Assembly (NCBI RefSeq): GCF_023150065.1
Contig: NZ_JAKLLN010000003.1
Coordinates: 114,142-178,141, forward strand
Source: Zoogloea sp.
GTDB lineage: Bacteria > Pseudomonadota > Gammaproteobacteria > Burkholderiales > Rhodocyclaceae
Direction of reading: 5' to 3'
Length of the DNA stretch: 64,000 nt
A program made the translations under genes and the position numbers. Positions within the stretch are counted from its first letter, which is position 1; every line of letters starts with the position of its first letter. The notes under the pieces are model-generated. The model was not told the DNA's origin. It made no database searches and worked only from the letters and a program-made list of their open reading frames with translations. This document shows positions 52,401 to 61,133 of the stretch, in pieces.

Positions 52401-52847
52401 CAGCGGGCCGAGGAGTACTGCCACGCCCTCAAGGGCGTGTGTGGCAATATCGGGGCCGATGGGCTGTTTGCCTGCATCACCGAGATCGATGGCGAGCTCA
52501 AGCAGAGCAGCCCGCCCGCTGCCGAGGCCCTGGCCCGGATGGGCGCCCTGCTGGAGCAGGTGATGAAGGATATCGACAGCCTGGCGGCCCCTCCGGGGGC
52601 GGAGCCAGGCGCTACGGCAGCGCTCAGCAACAGTGAGATCGCCCTGCGGGTGAGCCGCCTGCAGGCCCTGCTGGAGACCGACCTCGGCGCCGCCCAGGCC
52701 ACCCTGGCCGAGCTGCGCAGCGGCGTCGGCGACAGCCTGCTGCAAGACCTGATCCGGGACGTGGCCGAAAAAATCGATCTGTTCGAGATCGATGAAGCCC
52801 TGACCCTGCTGAATGACCTGAACACGCAACTGGTCGGACGAACATGA
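49428..52847 (+). CDS. CHASE8-HAMP-PAS hybrid kinase with two receivers and HPt
   Basis: A 1139-residue phosphorelay sensor. Two membrane helices (about 10-32 and 160-182) flank a periplasmic CHASE8-like domain (LVRDLSSLARIVADRSTAALIFNDDKVAIETLGALK), the module that YfiR acts on in YfiN. HAMP follows (about 185-240), then PAS (about 268-385), HisKA with [15 protein letters not shown] and His413, and an ATPase domain (FQKFTQADQTTTRRFGGTGLGL). Two receivers have Asp707 (LMDWRMP) and Asp849 (LMDIHMP), and an HPt domain has His999 (YCHALKGVCGNIG). It overlaps the next gene by ATGA. Confidence 0.92.
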   Translation: MRALFYGMQIKTKLVMIIVITSLAAVLLQATGFIIYERMRVKDELVRDLSSLARIVADRSTAALIFNDDKVAIETLGALKVRRPVTAACLYDAEGRVFALYDSGEERPFTFPALRGTESRADIDDGYLTLSEPVMEGGVPIGTVYIRASLRELDLLWRNYLLFAGLIAAATAALTLLVATRWQRIVSGPIERLTRTMQTISRSKDYSVRAGAEDKDEIGTLVAVFNDMLATIEERNHALLTTNQRLSDNESELKAINEGLEQRVAERTAELQALFDSASVGIVLLRDGLIVRNNRRLDELFGYAPGEQLGQPARIWLADPDTALSDAQGDGAERLARGETLRRDMPVQARDGHRFWVRLSQRVVDPADPASGMVGVIEDITAERDALEEMIHAKTLAEEASRMKSDFLATMSHEIRTPMNAIIGMLYLALNAELSPSLHNYLSKAQGAAHSLLGIINDILDFSKIEAGKLEVESIEFGLDSVLEQLKDSIGLQAEQKGIEFLIRYDVTLPPVLVGDPLRLGQIMLNLCSNAIKFTERGEVELAFHSLSSTDDELMLHFSVRDTGMGMAPELVQRLFQKFTQADQTTTRRFGGTGLGLAISRHLAELMGGRLWIEESCPGRGTTVCCTVRLQIARDARTDRRERVEQASPLLRDIRILVVDDNEVSREILAEMLRFFHLDVAVASNGASAMGMLQDTGGSPFDIVLMDWRMPPMNGDEVTRRIHANPAIQPKPKVIMVTAYGREDVIRAAEQAGVAGFLVKPVSPSILLDTLLTSLGRGRLFEEQSGDTPRNGICDFRGARLLLVEDNEINREFATELLHRMNTQVDCAVNGQEALALVQARNYDAVLMDIHMPGMDGLEASRRIRALGERASGERFRTLPIIAMTALAMARDEQQSLAAGMNDHITKPVSPERLQAALARWLHIPVGPAAPGRHQAALPDDLRRLESLDSAQGVHRIGGDSEAYRKQLRRFRTRYDDAPARLAALIAEGALQRAEEYCHALKGVCGNIGADGLFACITEIDGELKQSSPPAAEALARMGALLEQVMKDIDSLAAPPGAEPGATAALSNSEIALRVSRLQALLETDLGAAQATLAELRSGVGDSLLQDLIRDVAEKIDLFEIDEALTLLNDLNTQLVGRT

Positions 52848-55816
52848 GCGACACCCCTACACCGGACAAGGCCAAACCACGCATTCTCGTTGTCGACGAC
52901 GTCAGCGAGAACCTGCACATCCTGGTTGGCATCCTGCGCAACGACTTCGCGGTCATCGTCGCCACCAACGGCCCCAAGGCCCTGGAGCTGGCCACCCGAC
53001 AGCCGGCCCCCGACCTGATCCTGCTCGACATCCGCATGCCCGGCATGGACGGCTACGAGGTGCTGCACCGGCTCAAGTCCGACCCGGCCACCGCCGACAT
53101 CCCGGTGATCTTCGTCACCGCCCTGGCCGAGACCGCCGACGAAGCCGTCGGCCTGCGCCTGGGCGCCGCCGACTATGTGACCAAGCCCATCAACCCCGAG
53201 CTGCTGCTGCTGCGCGTCAGCAACCAGCTCGAGCTGCGCCGCCACCGCCGCCGCAGCGCCGCCGGGGTGGGCAGCCAGGCCCTGCTGCGCCAGGACAAGC
53301 CGGCCCTGCTGCTGGTGGATGACATCCCCGAAAACCTCCACGGCCTGGCCACCGCCCTGCAGGACGAATACCGCATCATGGTGGCCGCCAACGGCCCCAA
53401 GGCCCTGGAGCTGGTGACCGGCCCCCACCCCCCCGATCTGGTGCTGCTCGACATCATCATGCCGGAGATGGACGGCTACGAAGTGTGCCGACGCATCAAG
53501 GCCAGCCCGGAGGGCAGCCGCATCCCGGTGATGTTCGTGACCGTGGTGGACAGCGTGGTGGACAAGGTCCAGGGCTTTGCCATCGGCGCCGCCGACTACA
53601 TCACCAAACCCTTCGACATCGACGAGGTGCGCGCCCGGGTGCGCACCCACCTGGACCTGATCCGCCTGCAGCGCTCCCTCGAAGACCTGGTGGACGCCCG
53701 CATGGCGTCCCTGCAGGAGGCCAACGACGCCCTCGCGGAGAGCAAGGAGAAGTACCGCATCCTGGCCGAGTACTCCCCCAACTGGGAATACTGGGTCGAC
53801 CCCCACGGCTTCTACCTCTACATCTCCCCGGCCTGCCTGGAGGTGTCGGGCTACGGCCCGGTGGACTTCATCGGCGACCCGGACCTGATGCGCAAGATCA
53901 TCCACCCGGAAGACCTGCCCATCTGGCTCGGCCACGACGAAAAGGTGGTCACCCCCGGCGGCCACCGCCTCACCCCCTTCCGCATCATTGCCCGGGACGG
54001 CTCGGAGCGCTGGATCGAGCACGTCTGCCAGCCGGTGATCGACGTACGCGGCCGCTTCCTGGGCACCCGCGGCACCAACCGGGACATCACCGAACGGGTG
54101 ATGGCCGAAGAGCAGCTGCACCTGGCCGCCACCGTCTTCGCCAACACCTCCGAGGCGGTGATGATCACCGACGCCGACAACCGGGTGCTCACCATCAACC
54201 CGGCCTTCAGCGAGATCACCGGCTACACCCAGGACGAGATGGCCGGCCGCGAGCCCCGCCTGCTCCAGTGCGACCAGCTCGACGACGACTCCTACCGCAA
54301 CCTGTGGGCCTCCGTGGAGGCCAGCGGCCGCTGGCAGGGCGAAGTCTGCAGCCGGCGCGCCGACGGCAGCGACTTCATCGCCTGGATCACCGTCAGCACC
54401 GTTTTCCGCGACGACGCGGCGGTGCACCGCCGCGTCATCCTGTTCTCGGACATCACCGAGAAAAAGAAGGCCGACAACCTGATCTGGACCCAGGCCAACT
54501 ACGACCACCTCACCCAGCTGCCCAACCGGCGCCTCTTCAACGACCGCCTGGAGCGGGAGATCAAGAAGGCCCAGCGCGACGAGACCGTGATCGGCCTGCT
54601 CCTCATCGATCTGGACCGCTTCAAGGAGGTGAATGAAACCCAGGGCCACGAAACCGGCGACCTGCTCCTCGTCGAGGCCGCCAGCCGCATCCGCCAGAGC
54701 GTGCGCGACTACGACACGGTGGCGCGCCTGGGCGGCGACGAGTTCATGGTGATCCTGTCCGAGCTGCAGGGCGGCACCGACATCGGGCGCATCGCCCAGG
54801 ACGTCATCGAGCGCCTGTCGGCACCCTTCGCCCTCAACGGCAACGAGCACTTCGTCTCGGCCAGCATCGGCATCGCCCTCTACCCCGCCGACGGCACCGG
54901 CATCAGTGAGCTCATCAAGCACGCCGACCAGGCCATGTACCTGGCCAAGGACGCCGGCCGCGGCTGCTTCCGCTTCTTCACCCGGGCCCTGCAGGAGAGC
55001 GCCGAACAGCGCGTGCGCCTGGCCGGCGAACTGCGCCGGGCCCTGGAAGGCGGGCAGATGGAGGTGTATTACCAGCCCATCGTCGAGCTCGACAGCGGCC
55101 GCATCATCAAGGCCGAGGCGCTGATCCGCTGGAAGCACCCCATCCAGGGCTTCGTCAGCCCGGCCACCTTCATCCCCATCGCCGAAGACACCGGCATCAT
55201 CCACGAGCTGGGCGAATGGGTGTTCGAGCAGGTCCTCGGCCAGACCCTGCGCTGGCGCCGCACCCTCGGCACCGACTTCCAGGTCAGCATCAACATCTCC
55301 CCGGTACAGTTCAATCCCGGCGAGCAGACCTTCCGGCGCTGGATCGACACCCTGCAGTCCGCCGGCCTGCCCGGCAGCAACCTGGTCATCGAGATCACCG
55401 AAGGCCTGCTGATGGGCACCGACCCGGGCATCCGCGACACCCTGCTGCACTTCCGCGACGCCGGCATCGGCGTGGCCATCGACGATTTCGGCACCGGCTA
55501 CTCGTCCCTCTCCTATCTCAAGAAGTTCGACATCGACATCCTCAAGATCGACCAGTCCTTCACCCGCAACCTGGCCCCCGACAGCGCCGACTTCGCCCTC
55601 TGCGAGGCCATCGTCGTGATGGCCCACAAGCTCGGCCTGAAGGTGGTGGCCGAAGGGGTCGAGACCGAACTGCAGCGTGAGCTGCTGCGCCAGATCGGTT
55701 GCGACTACGCCCAGGGCTTCCTGTTCTCCCGGGCGGTGCCAGCAAGCGAGTTTGAAACCCTGCGCCTGGGCAACAGTCCGAGCGGGTATCACAGCCTCCC
55801 GGAAAGCCTGTCATGA
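52844..55816 (+). CDS. REC-REC-PAS-PAS-GGDEF-EAL c-di-GMP regulator
   Basis: A 990-residue cytoplasmic output protein: two receivers ([26 protein letters not shown]), two PAS domains (about 300-415 and 420-540), GGDEF with an intact [12 protein letters not shown] at 630-634, an RDYD inhibitory site just upstream, and EAL with [10 protein letters not shown] at 758-760 and [14 protein letters not shown]. Both catalytic halves look complete. It starts in the stop of the hybrid kinase (ATGA), so the kinase HPt probably phosphorylates its receivers, linking the envelope signal to c-di-GMP level. Confidence 0.92.
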   Translation: MSDTPTPDKAKPRILVVDDVSENLHILVGILRNDFAVIVATNGPKALELATRQPAPDLILLDIRMPGMDGYEVLHRLKSDPATADIPVIFVTALAETADEAVGLRLGAADYVTKPINPELLLLRVSNQLELRRHRRRSAAGVGSQALLRQDKPALLLVDDIPENLHGLATALQDEYRIMVAANGPKALELVTGPHPPDLVLLDIIMPEMDGYEVCRRIKASPEGSRIPVMFVTVVDSVVDKVQGFAIGAADYITKPFDIDEVRARVRTHLDLIRLQRSLEDLVDARMASLQEANDALAESKEKYRILAEYSPNWEYWVDPHGFYLYISPACLEVSGYGPVDFIGDPDLMRKIIHPEDLPIWLGHDEKVVTPGGHRLTPFRIIARDGSERWIEHVCQPVIDVRGRFLGTRGTNRDITERVMAEEQLHLAATVFANTSEAVMITDADNRVLTINPAFSEITGYTQDEMAGREPRLLQCDQLDDDSYRNLWASVEASGRWQGEVCSRRADGSDFIAWITVSTVFRDDAAVHRRVILFSDITEKKKADNLIWTQANYDHLTQLPNRRLFNDRLEREIKKAQRDETVIGLLLIDLDRFKEVNETQGHETGDLLLVEAASRIRQSVRDYDTVARLGGDEFMVILSELQGGTDIGRIAQDVIERLSAPFALNGNEHFVSASIGIALYPADGTGISELIKHADQAMYLAKDAGRGCFRFFTRALQESAEQRVRLAGELRRALEGGQMEVYYQPIVELDSGRIIKAEALIRWKHPIQGFVSPATFIPIAEDTGIIHELGEWVFEQVLGQTLRWRRTLGTDFQVSINISPVQFNPGEQTFRRWIDTLQSAGLPGSNLVIEITEGLLMGTDPGIRDTLLHFRDAGIGVAIDDFGTGYSSLSYLKKFDIDILKIDQSFTRNLAPDSADFALCEAIVVMAHKLGLKVVAEGVETELQRELLRQIGCDYAQGFLFSRAVPASEFETLRLGNSPSGYHSLPESLS

Positions 55817-56460
55817 GCGACACCCCCAACCTCGCCGACCTGCGCAAATCCTACGAGCGCGGCAGCCTCGACGTGGACGACGTGGCCACCGACCCCCTGG
55901 CCCAGTTCGGCAGCTGGCTCAGCGAAGCCCTGGCCCAGCAGCTCCCCGAACCCAACGCCATGACCGTCGCCACCGTCGGCCCCGATGGCCGTCCGTCCAC
56001 CCGGGTCGTGCTCATCAAGGGCTACGACGCCCGCGGCATCGTCTGGTACACCAACTACGCCAGCCGCAAGGGCCACGAACTCGATGCCCACCCCTTCGCC
56101 GCCCTGCAGTTTCACTGGGTCGAGCTGGAGCGGGTGGTGCGCATCGAAGGCCGGGTGGAGAAGGTCTCGGCCGAGGAATCCGACGCCTACTTCGCCAGCC
56201 GCCCCCTCACCCACCGCATCGGCGCCTGGGCCTCGGAGCAAAGCCAGCCCATCCCCGGCCGCGGCACCATCGTCGCCCGCGCCGCCGAATACGGCCTGCG
56301 CTTCGGCCTCAACCCGCCCCGCCCGCCCCACTGGGGCGGCTACCGGCTGGTGCCCGACTACTGGGAATTCTGGCAGGGCCGCAGCTCACGCCTGCACGAC
56401 CGCATCACCTACCGGCCCGCCGACGACGGCAGCTGGACGCGGCAGCGCCTGGCGCCCTGA
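55813..56460 (+). CDS. pdxH: Pyridoxamine 5'-phosphate oxidase
   Basis: A 215-residue FMN enzyme that oxidises pyridoxine or pyridoxamine 5'-phosphate to pyridoxal 5'-phosphate. FMN- and substrate-binding motifs are visible: [59 protein letters not shown] and the C-terminal [16 protein letters not shown]. Length equals the family standard. The ATG overlaps the end of the GGDEF-EAL gene by four bases, which makes it the last gene of the signalling run, apparently unrelated in function. Confidence 0.96.
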   Translation: MSDTPNLADLRKSYERGSLDVDDVATDPLAQFGSWLSEALAQQLPEPNAMTVATVGPDGRPSTRVVLIKGYDARGIVWYTNYASRKGHELDAHPFAALQFHWVELERVVRIEGRVEKVSAEESDAYFASRPLTHRIGAWASEQSQPIPGRGTIVARAAEYGLRFGLNPPRPPHWGGYRLVPDYWEFWQGRSSRLHDRITYRPADDGSWTRQRLAP

Positions 56461-56469
56461 GCCCACGAT

Positions 56470-56484
56470 CCGGCCGGGGGCCGG
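56470..56484 (+). terminator. Hairpin after pdxH
   Basis: CCGGCC-GGG-GGCCGG is a perfect 6-base-pair hairpin starting 9 bases after the pdxH stop. It is followed by CTTCGTTGG, not a T run, so it may stop transcription weakly or act with Rho. Confidence 0.35.
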
Positions 56485-56493
56485 CTTCGTTGG

Positions 56494-56499
56494 TACAAT
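56494..56499 (+). promoter_or_regulatory. -10-like hexamer for the sulfur gene cluster
   Basis: TACAAT lies 15 bases after the hairpin and 121 bases before the GTG start of the cytochrome. There is no recognisable -35 at the usual distance. A transcript would carry a leader of about 115 bases. Confidence 0.3.
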
Positions 56500-56620
56500 C
56501 GGCGCCGTCTTCCCCACCCGCTCGATGCCGGCAGCAAGCGATCACGTGCACTGCGCGCAAGGCATCGGGCGACGGCGAGTGCCTGGAAACGGGGGCTTGC
56601 CTACTGCTCAAAGGTTCCTG

Positions 56621-56953
56621 GTGCAGCCCTCTTCCCGCGTCGCTCCCGCCCTCCTTTCCCTCGCCAGCCTGGGCCTGGCACTCGCCGGGCCCGCAGCGGC
56701 GGCCGAGCTCCCCGCCACGACGGCAGCCGTCCTGGCGGGCGGCTGCGTCAATTGCCACGGCCCGGATGGCCGCGCCCAAGGTGCCATCCCGCCCATCGGC
56801 GGGCTGGACGAGGGCTACCTGCGCGCCCGCCTGCTGGCGTTTCGCGACGGCCGTGACGCCCCGGGCAGCGTCATGACGCGCCTGATGAAAGGCCATGACA
56901 CCGACCAGATCGAGGCGCTGGCGAAGTGGTTTGCCCGGGGTGGAACGCGATGA
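56621..56953 (+). CDS. Monoheme cytochrome c (FccA-like)
   Basis: A 110-residue exported cytochrome: signal peptide (APALLSLASLGLALAGPAAA), heme motif GGCVNCHGPDGRA, and probable Met ligand in GSVMTRLMKGHDTDQIEALAKWFA. The start is GTG 56621 with AAGG six bases before; an ATG at 56525 would add 32 residues and spoil the signal peptide. It overlaps the following flavoprotein gene (ATGA), so it is very likely the cytochrome subunit of a flavocytochrome c sulfide dehydrogenase. Single-heme size differs from the diheme FccA of Allochromatium. Confidence 0.82.
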   Translation: MQPSSRVAPALLSLASLGLALAGPAAAAELPATTAAVLAGGCVNCHGPDGRAQGAIPPIGGLDEGYLRARLLAFRDGRDAPGSVMTRLMKGHDTDQIEALAKWFARGGTR

Positions 56954-58233
56954 GCGGACTATCACGCAGGCAGATGCTGGGCAGCCTGGCGGCAGGTGGC
57001 GCGGCCCTGGCGCTGCCCGCCATCGTGCGGGCGGGCGCCGGGTCGGCCCGGGTGGTGATCGTCGGCGGTGGCTTCGGCGGCGCCACGGCGGCCCGCTACC
57101 TGAAACGGCATGCGCCGCAGCTGCAGGTCACGCTGGTCGAACCCGCCCCGCGCTTTCACACCTGCCCCTTCTCGAATCTCTACCTGGCCGGCCTGCGCAG
57201 CTGGGACAGCCTCGGCCATGGTTTCGAAGGCCTGCGTGCCGCGGGGGTCGAGGTCATCCACGCCCGGGCCGAGGACGTGGACGCCCGCCGGCGCAACGTC
57301 CGCCTGTCCACGGGGCAGACCCTGGGCTGGGACCGGCTGGTGCTGTCGCCCGGTGTGGACATGCGCTGGGATGCCCTGGCGGGCTACGACGAGGCCGCCT
57401 CGCAGCTCGCCCCCCATGCCTGGAAGGCCGGCCCCCAGACCCAGCTCCTGCGCCGGCAGATGGAGGCGATGGAAGATGGCGGCAGCTTCGTCATGGTCAT
57501 CCCGGACAACCCCTTCCGCTGCCCCCCGGGGCCCTACGAGCGGGCGGCGATGGTGGCCCACTACTTCAAGCGGCACAAACCCCGCTCCAAGATCCTCCTC
57601 CTCGACGCCAAGGACAACTTTTCCAAGAAGGGGCTGTTCCAGCAGGGCTGGAAGGCACTTTACGGCGACATGATCGAGTGGGTCGGGCTGGCCGACGATG
57701 GCCGGGTGACCCGGGTGGATGCGGGCACGCTGACGGTGGAAACCGCCTTTGGCCAGATTCACAAGGCGGCCGTGCTCAACGTGATTCCGCCCCAGAAGGC
57801 CGGCTTGATTGCCGAGCGCGCCGGCGTGGTGGATGCCAGCGGCTGGGTACCGGTGAAGGCCGAGAACTTCGAGACCCGGCAGGTGGCCGGCATCTACGCC
57901 CTGGGTGACGCCACGCTGGCCGCCCCCATGCCCAAGTCGGCCTTCGTCGCCAACACCCAGGCCAAGCTGGCCGCGGCAACCATCGCCGCCGACCTGCTCG
58001 GCCAGGCGCCGCCAGCGGCCTTGTTCACCAACACCTGCTACAGCCTGATCGGCCCCGACTACGGCATCTCGGTAGCCGGGGTATACGGGGCCGCGGAGGG
58101 CCGGATCGTCGAGCGGCCAGGCTCCGGCGGCGTCAGCCCCGGCACTGCGGACGCGGCCTTCCGGGCGGCCGAAGCGGCCCACGGCGCGAGCTGGTACGCC
58201 GCGATCTGCGCCGACATCTGGGGCGCCGGGTGA
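56950..58233 (+). CDS. fccB: Flavocytochrome c sulfide dehydrogenase flavoprotein FccB
   Basis: A 427-residue periplasmic FAD protein exported by Tat: LSRRQMLGSLAAGGAALALPAIVRA. The FAD motif is VVIVGGGFGGATAARYL. Cys72 in FHTCPFSNLYL aligns with the cysteine that covalently carries FAD in Allochromatium FccB, and Cys191 (FRCPPGPYERA) with Cys363 (TNTCYSLIGPDYG) match the redox-active pair. It oxidises sulfide to sulfur, passing electrons to cytochrome c. The gene overlaps the cytochrome gene upstream and abuts the YedE-like gene downstream. Confidence 0.9.
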   Translation: MSGLSRRQMLGSLAAGGAALALPAIVRAGAGSARVVIVGGGFGGATAARYLKRHAPQLQVTLVEPAPRFHTCPFSNLYLAGLRSWDSLGHGFEGLRAAGVEVIHARAEDVDARRRNVRLSTGQTLGWDRLVLSPGVDMRWDALAGYDEAASQLAPHAWKAGPQTQLLRRQMEAMEDGGSFVMVIPDNPFRCPPGPYERAAMVAHYFKRHKPRSKILLLDAKDNFSKKGLFQQGWKALYGDMIEWVGLADDGRVTRVDAGTLTVETAFGQIHKAAVLNVIPPQKAGLIAERAGVVDASGWVPVKAENFETRQVAGIYALGDATLAAPMPKSAFVANTQAKLAAATIAADLLGQAPPAALFTNTCYSLIGPDYGISVAGVYGAAEGRIVERPGSGGVSPGTADAAFRAAEAAHGASWYAAICADIWGAG

Positions 58234-59285
58234 TGACGCTGCTGGGTGCTGGCCTTGCTCTCGGTTGCGGGTTCGGCGTTGCCGCGCGTCTGGGCGACTT
58301 CTGCCTGCTTCGGGGCCTCCGGCAGGCCCGCGAGCGTCACACCGATGCCCGGGCACTACGCGCCTGGGCCCTGGCGCTGGCCGTAGCCATCGCCGCCACC
58401 CAGGGGCTGGCCTGGCTGCAACAGATCGAGCCGGCCCGGGCCCAGGTCGTCCGCAGCACCTTCGCCCTTCCGGCGGTGCTCGCCGGTGGAGCCCTGTTCG
58501 GCTTCGGCATGGTGCTGGCGCGCAGCTGTGGTGCCCGCGCCCTGGTGCTGCTGGCCGGCGGCAACCTGCGCGCCCTGGTCGTGCTGGTCAGCCTCGGCCT
58601 GGCGGCCCAGGCCACCCTGACGGGCGTCCTCGCGCCCCTGCGCCAGGCGCTCCAGGGCTTCGGGCAGGTACAACTGGCCGCCGGCACCCTGCCGGAGCAG
58701 CTCCGGCAGGCGGGGATCGGGGACACGCCGGCGACGCTGCTCGCGGTATTGCCCCTGGTCGCCATGCTGCTGTGGTTCGCGCTGCACCGCCCGGGCCTGC
58801 GCCGGGCCCCGCGGGAGGCCCTGGCCGCGGTCCTGATCGGCGCGCTGGTGGCGCTGGGCTGGTGGGTCAGCACCCATGTGGAGGTGGATCCCTTCGACCC
58901 GGCGGCCCCCACCTCCCTGAGCTTCATCGGCCCGGTGGCGGAGAGCTTTCTTTACCTGCAGCTGGCCGTGGGGCGGGCCCTGGGCCTGGGGCCGGCGATC
59001 GTGCTGGGCACGCTGGCCGGCGCCGGCTGCGTGGCGCTGGCAACGCGATCCTTTCAACTGACCGGCTTCGACAGCCCCGGGCGTCTCCTGGCGTCCATTG
59101 TCGGGGGCGGCTTGATGGGCTTTGGTGGCGTGCTGGCGGTGGGTTGCTCCATCGGCCAGGGCCTCTCCGGCCTGTCCACCCTGGCCCTGGCCAGCATCCC
59201 GGCCTGTGTCGGGATCGTGCTGGGCTGTCTGCTTGGCCTGACGGCCGAAAACTCGATCCACTCCTTGAGGGGGAACACACCATGA
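58233..59285 (+). CDS. YeeE/YedE-family sulfur-compound permease
   Basis: A 350-residue inner-membrane protein with about nine helices. Conserved cysteine motifs of the YeeE/YedE (TsuA) family are present: ALGCGFG near residue 12, ARSCGARALVLL, and GVLAVGCSIGQGLSG. In TsuA three such cysteines relay thiosulfate across the membrane. The ATG at 58233 overlaps the fccB stop by one base (TGATG); GTG 58230 is another option. In this setting it probably moves sulfide-derived sulfur or thiosulfate. It overlaps the next gene by ATGA. Confidence 0.85.
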   Translation: MTLLGAGLALGCGFGVAARLGDFCLLRGLRQARERHTDARALRAWALALAVAIAATQGLAWLQQIEPARAQVVRSTFALPAVLAGGALFGFGMVLARSCGARALVLLAGGNLRALVVLVSLGLAAQATLTGVLAPLRQALQGFGQVQLAAGTLPEQLRQAGIGDTPATLLAVLPLVAMLLWFALHRPGLRRAPREALAAVLIGALVALGWWVSTHVEVDPFDPAAPTSLSFIGPVAESFLYLQLAVGRALGLGPAIVLGTLAGAGCVALATRSFQLTGFDSPGRLLASIVGGGLMGFGGVLAVGCSIGQGLSGLSTLALASIPACVGIVLGCLLGLTAENSIHSLRGNTP

Positions 59286-60625
59286 ATCGTCGCAACTTCC
59301 TGATCACCCCGCCGGCCATGGCCCTCGCCCTGGGCCTGGGCAGCACGCCGCTGCAGTCGGTGGCAGCCCCCGCCATCCTCACGCCCGCCTCGCGCATCCT
59401 GCCCCGCGAGGGCAAGCGGCCGCGCATCGTCGTCTGTGGCGGCGGCTGGGGTGGCATGACCGCCGCGCGCTACCTGCGCGAGCTCATCCCCAACTCTGAC
59501 GTGATCCTGCTGGAGCGCAACCCGACCTTCTGGTCCGGCCCCATGAGCAACAAGTGGCTGATCGACATCGTCAACACCGACTTTGTGAACCACGACATGC
59601 AGCGCCCGGCCAACCGCTACGGCTACACCCTGCTGCAGACCGAGGTGATGGGCTTCGAGCGGGACCGCAAGCTGGTGCGCACCGCCCACGGCCTGATCGA
59701 GTATGACTTCCTGATTCTCTCCGGCGGCATCCGTAACGCCTACGAAGCCTGGTTCGGCAACGATCAGCGGGCCATCGACCACACCCGCACCCACTTCCCG
59801 TCGGCCTACATCCCCAACGCCGAGATGTTCGCCCTCAAGCGCAAGATCCAGGAGTTCAAGGGCGGCACCCTGGTCATGACCCTGCCCCCGCCGCCCCATC
59901 GCTGCCCGCCCTCGCCCTACGAGCGGGCCTGTCTGATCGCCTGGCACATCAAGAAGAACCGCATCCCGGGCAAGATCCTGATCCTCGATCCGAAGCCCAA
60001 GGTGGCGCCCATCCACATGGGTTACCAGACCGCCTTCCGCGAGCTCTACCCGGACATCATCACCCATGTGCCCAACGCCCGGGTGCAGGAGCTGGACCCG
60101 TTCAACAAGCGCATCAAGACCAGCGCCGGCGAGTTCAAGTTCGACGACGCCATCCTGATGCCACCCCACCAGGCCGCCGAGATGGTGTGGCAGGCCGACC
60201 TGATCGGCAAGGACGCCAACGGCAAGCCCACCGGCTGGGCCGACATGCACCCGCGCCTGTTCCACGCCCACAGCGATGACAGCGTGTACTTCGTCGGCGA
60301 TCTGATGGGCGCCATCTCCGACCAGTTCGGCCACTACCCGAAGAGCGGCCACGTGGCCAACTACGTCGGCCGCATCGTGGCGCGCAACATCGCCGAGCGC
60401 GTGTCGGGCAAGGAGGTCGTCGCGCGCCTGCCCGACAACCTGTGCTACATGATGGTCAACGCCGAGCCCCAGGAAGAGATCTCGGTCAAGTTCGAGTACG
60501 AGGTCGACCCCGCCTCCGGCAAGGTCATCCAGACCCAGATCGATATGGACGTCCGCACCGAAGACCTCGTCAAGGAAGACTTCGCCTGGATCAGGGAGAA
60601 GTTCAGCGACTTTCTGGCCATCTGA
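59282..60625 (+). CDS. Second FccB-like sulfide dehydrogenase flavoprotein
   Basis: A 447-residue Tat-exported flavoprotein (RRNFLITPPAMALALGLG). It shares with FccB the FAD motif IVVCGGGWGGMTAARYL and the two redox cysteines, Cys208 (HRCPPSPYERA) and Cys388 (DNLCYMMVNAEPQEE). At the covalent-FAD position it has Gly86 (FWSGPMSNKWL) in place of Cys, so FAD should be held non-covalently, as in SoxF-like or other flavoproteins. It may oxidise a different sulfur species or act on SoxY-bound sulfur. SoxY and SoxZ follow directly. Confidence 0.85.
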   Translation: MNRRNFLITPPAMALALGLGSTPLQSVAAPAILTPASRILPREGKRPRIVVCGGGWGGMTAARYLRELIPNSDVILLERNPTFWSGPMSNKWLIDIVNTDFVNHDMQRPANRYGYTLLQTEVMGFERDRKLVRTAHGLIEYDFLILSGGIRNAYEAWFGNDQRAIDHTRTHFPSAYIPNAEMFALKRKIQEFKGGTLVMTLPPPPHRCPPSPYERACLIAWHIKKNRIPGKILILDPKPKVAPIHMGYQTAFRELYPDIITHVPNARVQELDPFNKRIKTSAGEFKFDDAILMPPHQAAEMVWQADLIGKDANGKPTGWADMHPRLFHAHSDDSVYFVGDLMGAISDQFGHYPKSGHVANYVGRIVARNIAERVSGKEVVARLPDNLCYMMVNAEPQEEISVKFEYEVDPASGKVIQTQIDMDVRTEDLVKEDFAWIREKFSDFLAI

Positions 60626-60640
60626 CCGGTGATCCGCACC

Positions 60641-61120
60641 ATGAAACGACGTGATTTCGTGACCGGTGGCGTGGCCCTGGGCGGCGCCCTGGTGCTGCCT
60701 GCCGGCCCGGCCCGGGCCCAGTCGAGGCCGGCCCCCGCCAACCCCCTGGCGCCCAACCCGGCCGAGTTCAAGCGGACCATGGCGGAGTTCGTGGGCTCCG
60801 CCAGGCCGCTCGAAAGCGGCCTCAAGCTGGAGCTGCCGGTGCTCGCCGACAACCCCGGCGCGGTGCCCGTGCATGTGTGGGTGACCGCCCCCATCAGCGA
60901 CAGCCATTACTGCAAGGAGCTCATCGTTCTGGCCGAGCTCAACCCCTCGCCCCTGGCCTGCCGCTTCAGCTTTTCGCCGGCCGCGGGCACCGCCGAAGCC
61001 GCCGTGCGCCTCCGCCTGAGCCAGAGCCAGACCATCCATGCCCTGGCCCGGATGAGTGACGGCAAGGTCCTCGTCGCCCGCCAGGCCATCACCGTCGCGG
61101 CCAGCGGCTGCGGCATGTAA
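60641..61120 (+). CDS. soxY: Sulfur carrier protein SoxY
   Basis: A 159-residue Tat-exported carrier (MKRRDFVTGGVALGGALVLPAGPARA). Its C-terminal arm ends ...ASGCGM, where Cys157 holds sulfur intermediates; most SoxY end GGCGG, so the tail is altered but the cysteine is kept. The core (NPAEFKRTMAEFVGSARPLESGLKLELPVLADNPGAVPVHVWV) is typical. With SoxZ it forms the SoxYZ complex that carries sulfane sulfur. The ATG at 60641 (MKRRDF) is chosen; a GTG at 60629 would add four residues. Confidence 0.92.
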   Translation: MKRRDFVTGGVALGGALVLPAGPARAQSRPAPANPLAPNPAEFKRTMAEFVGSARPLESGLKLELPVLADNPGAVPVHVWVTAPISDSHYCKELIVLAELNPSPLACRFSFSPAAGTAEAAVRLRLSQSQTIHALARMSDGKVLVARQAITVAASGCGM

Positions 61121-61133
61121 GGAGGTCTCCCGA

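Noticed and set aside
48819-52829. Very long minus-strand frame opposite the hybrid kinase
   Set aside because: It mirrors the true kinase frame; the plus-strand product has complete kinase, receiver and HPt motifs, while the minus product is Gly/Ala/Gln/His-rich without motifs. High GC produces such mirror frames.
52349-55792. Long minus-strand frame opposite the GGDEF-EAL gene
   Set aside because: The plus frame has REC, PAS, GGDEF and EAL motifs. The minus reading has repetitive composition and no recognisable domain.
56461-56620. c-di-GMP (GEMM), cobalamin or SAM-type riboswitch before the cytochrome gene
   Set aside because: The conserved core sequences of these classes are not present; only local pairings are seen, so it is listed as a possible leader instead.
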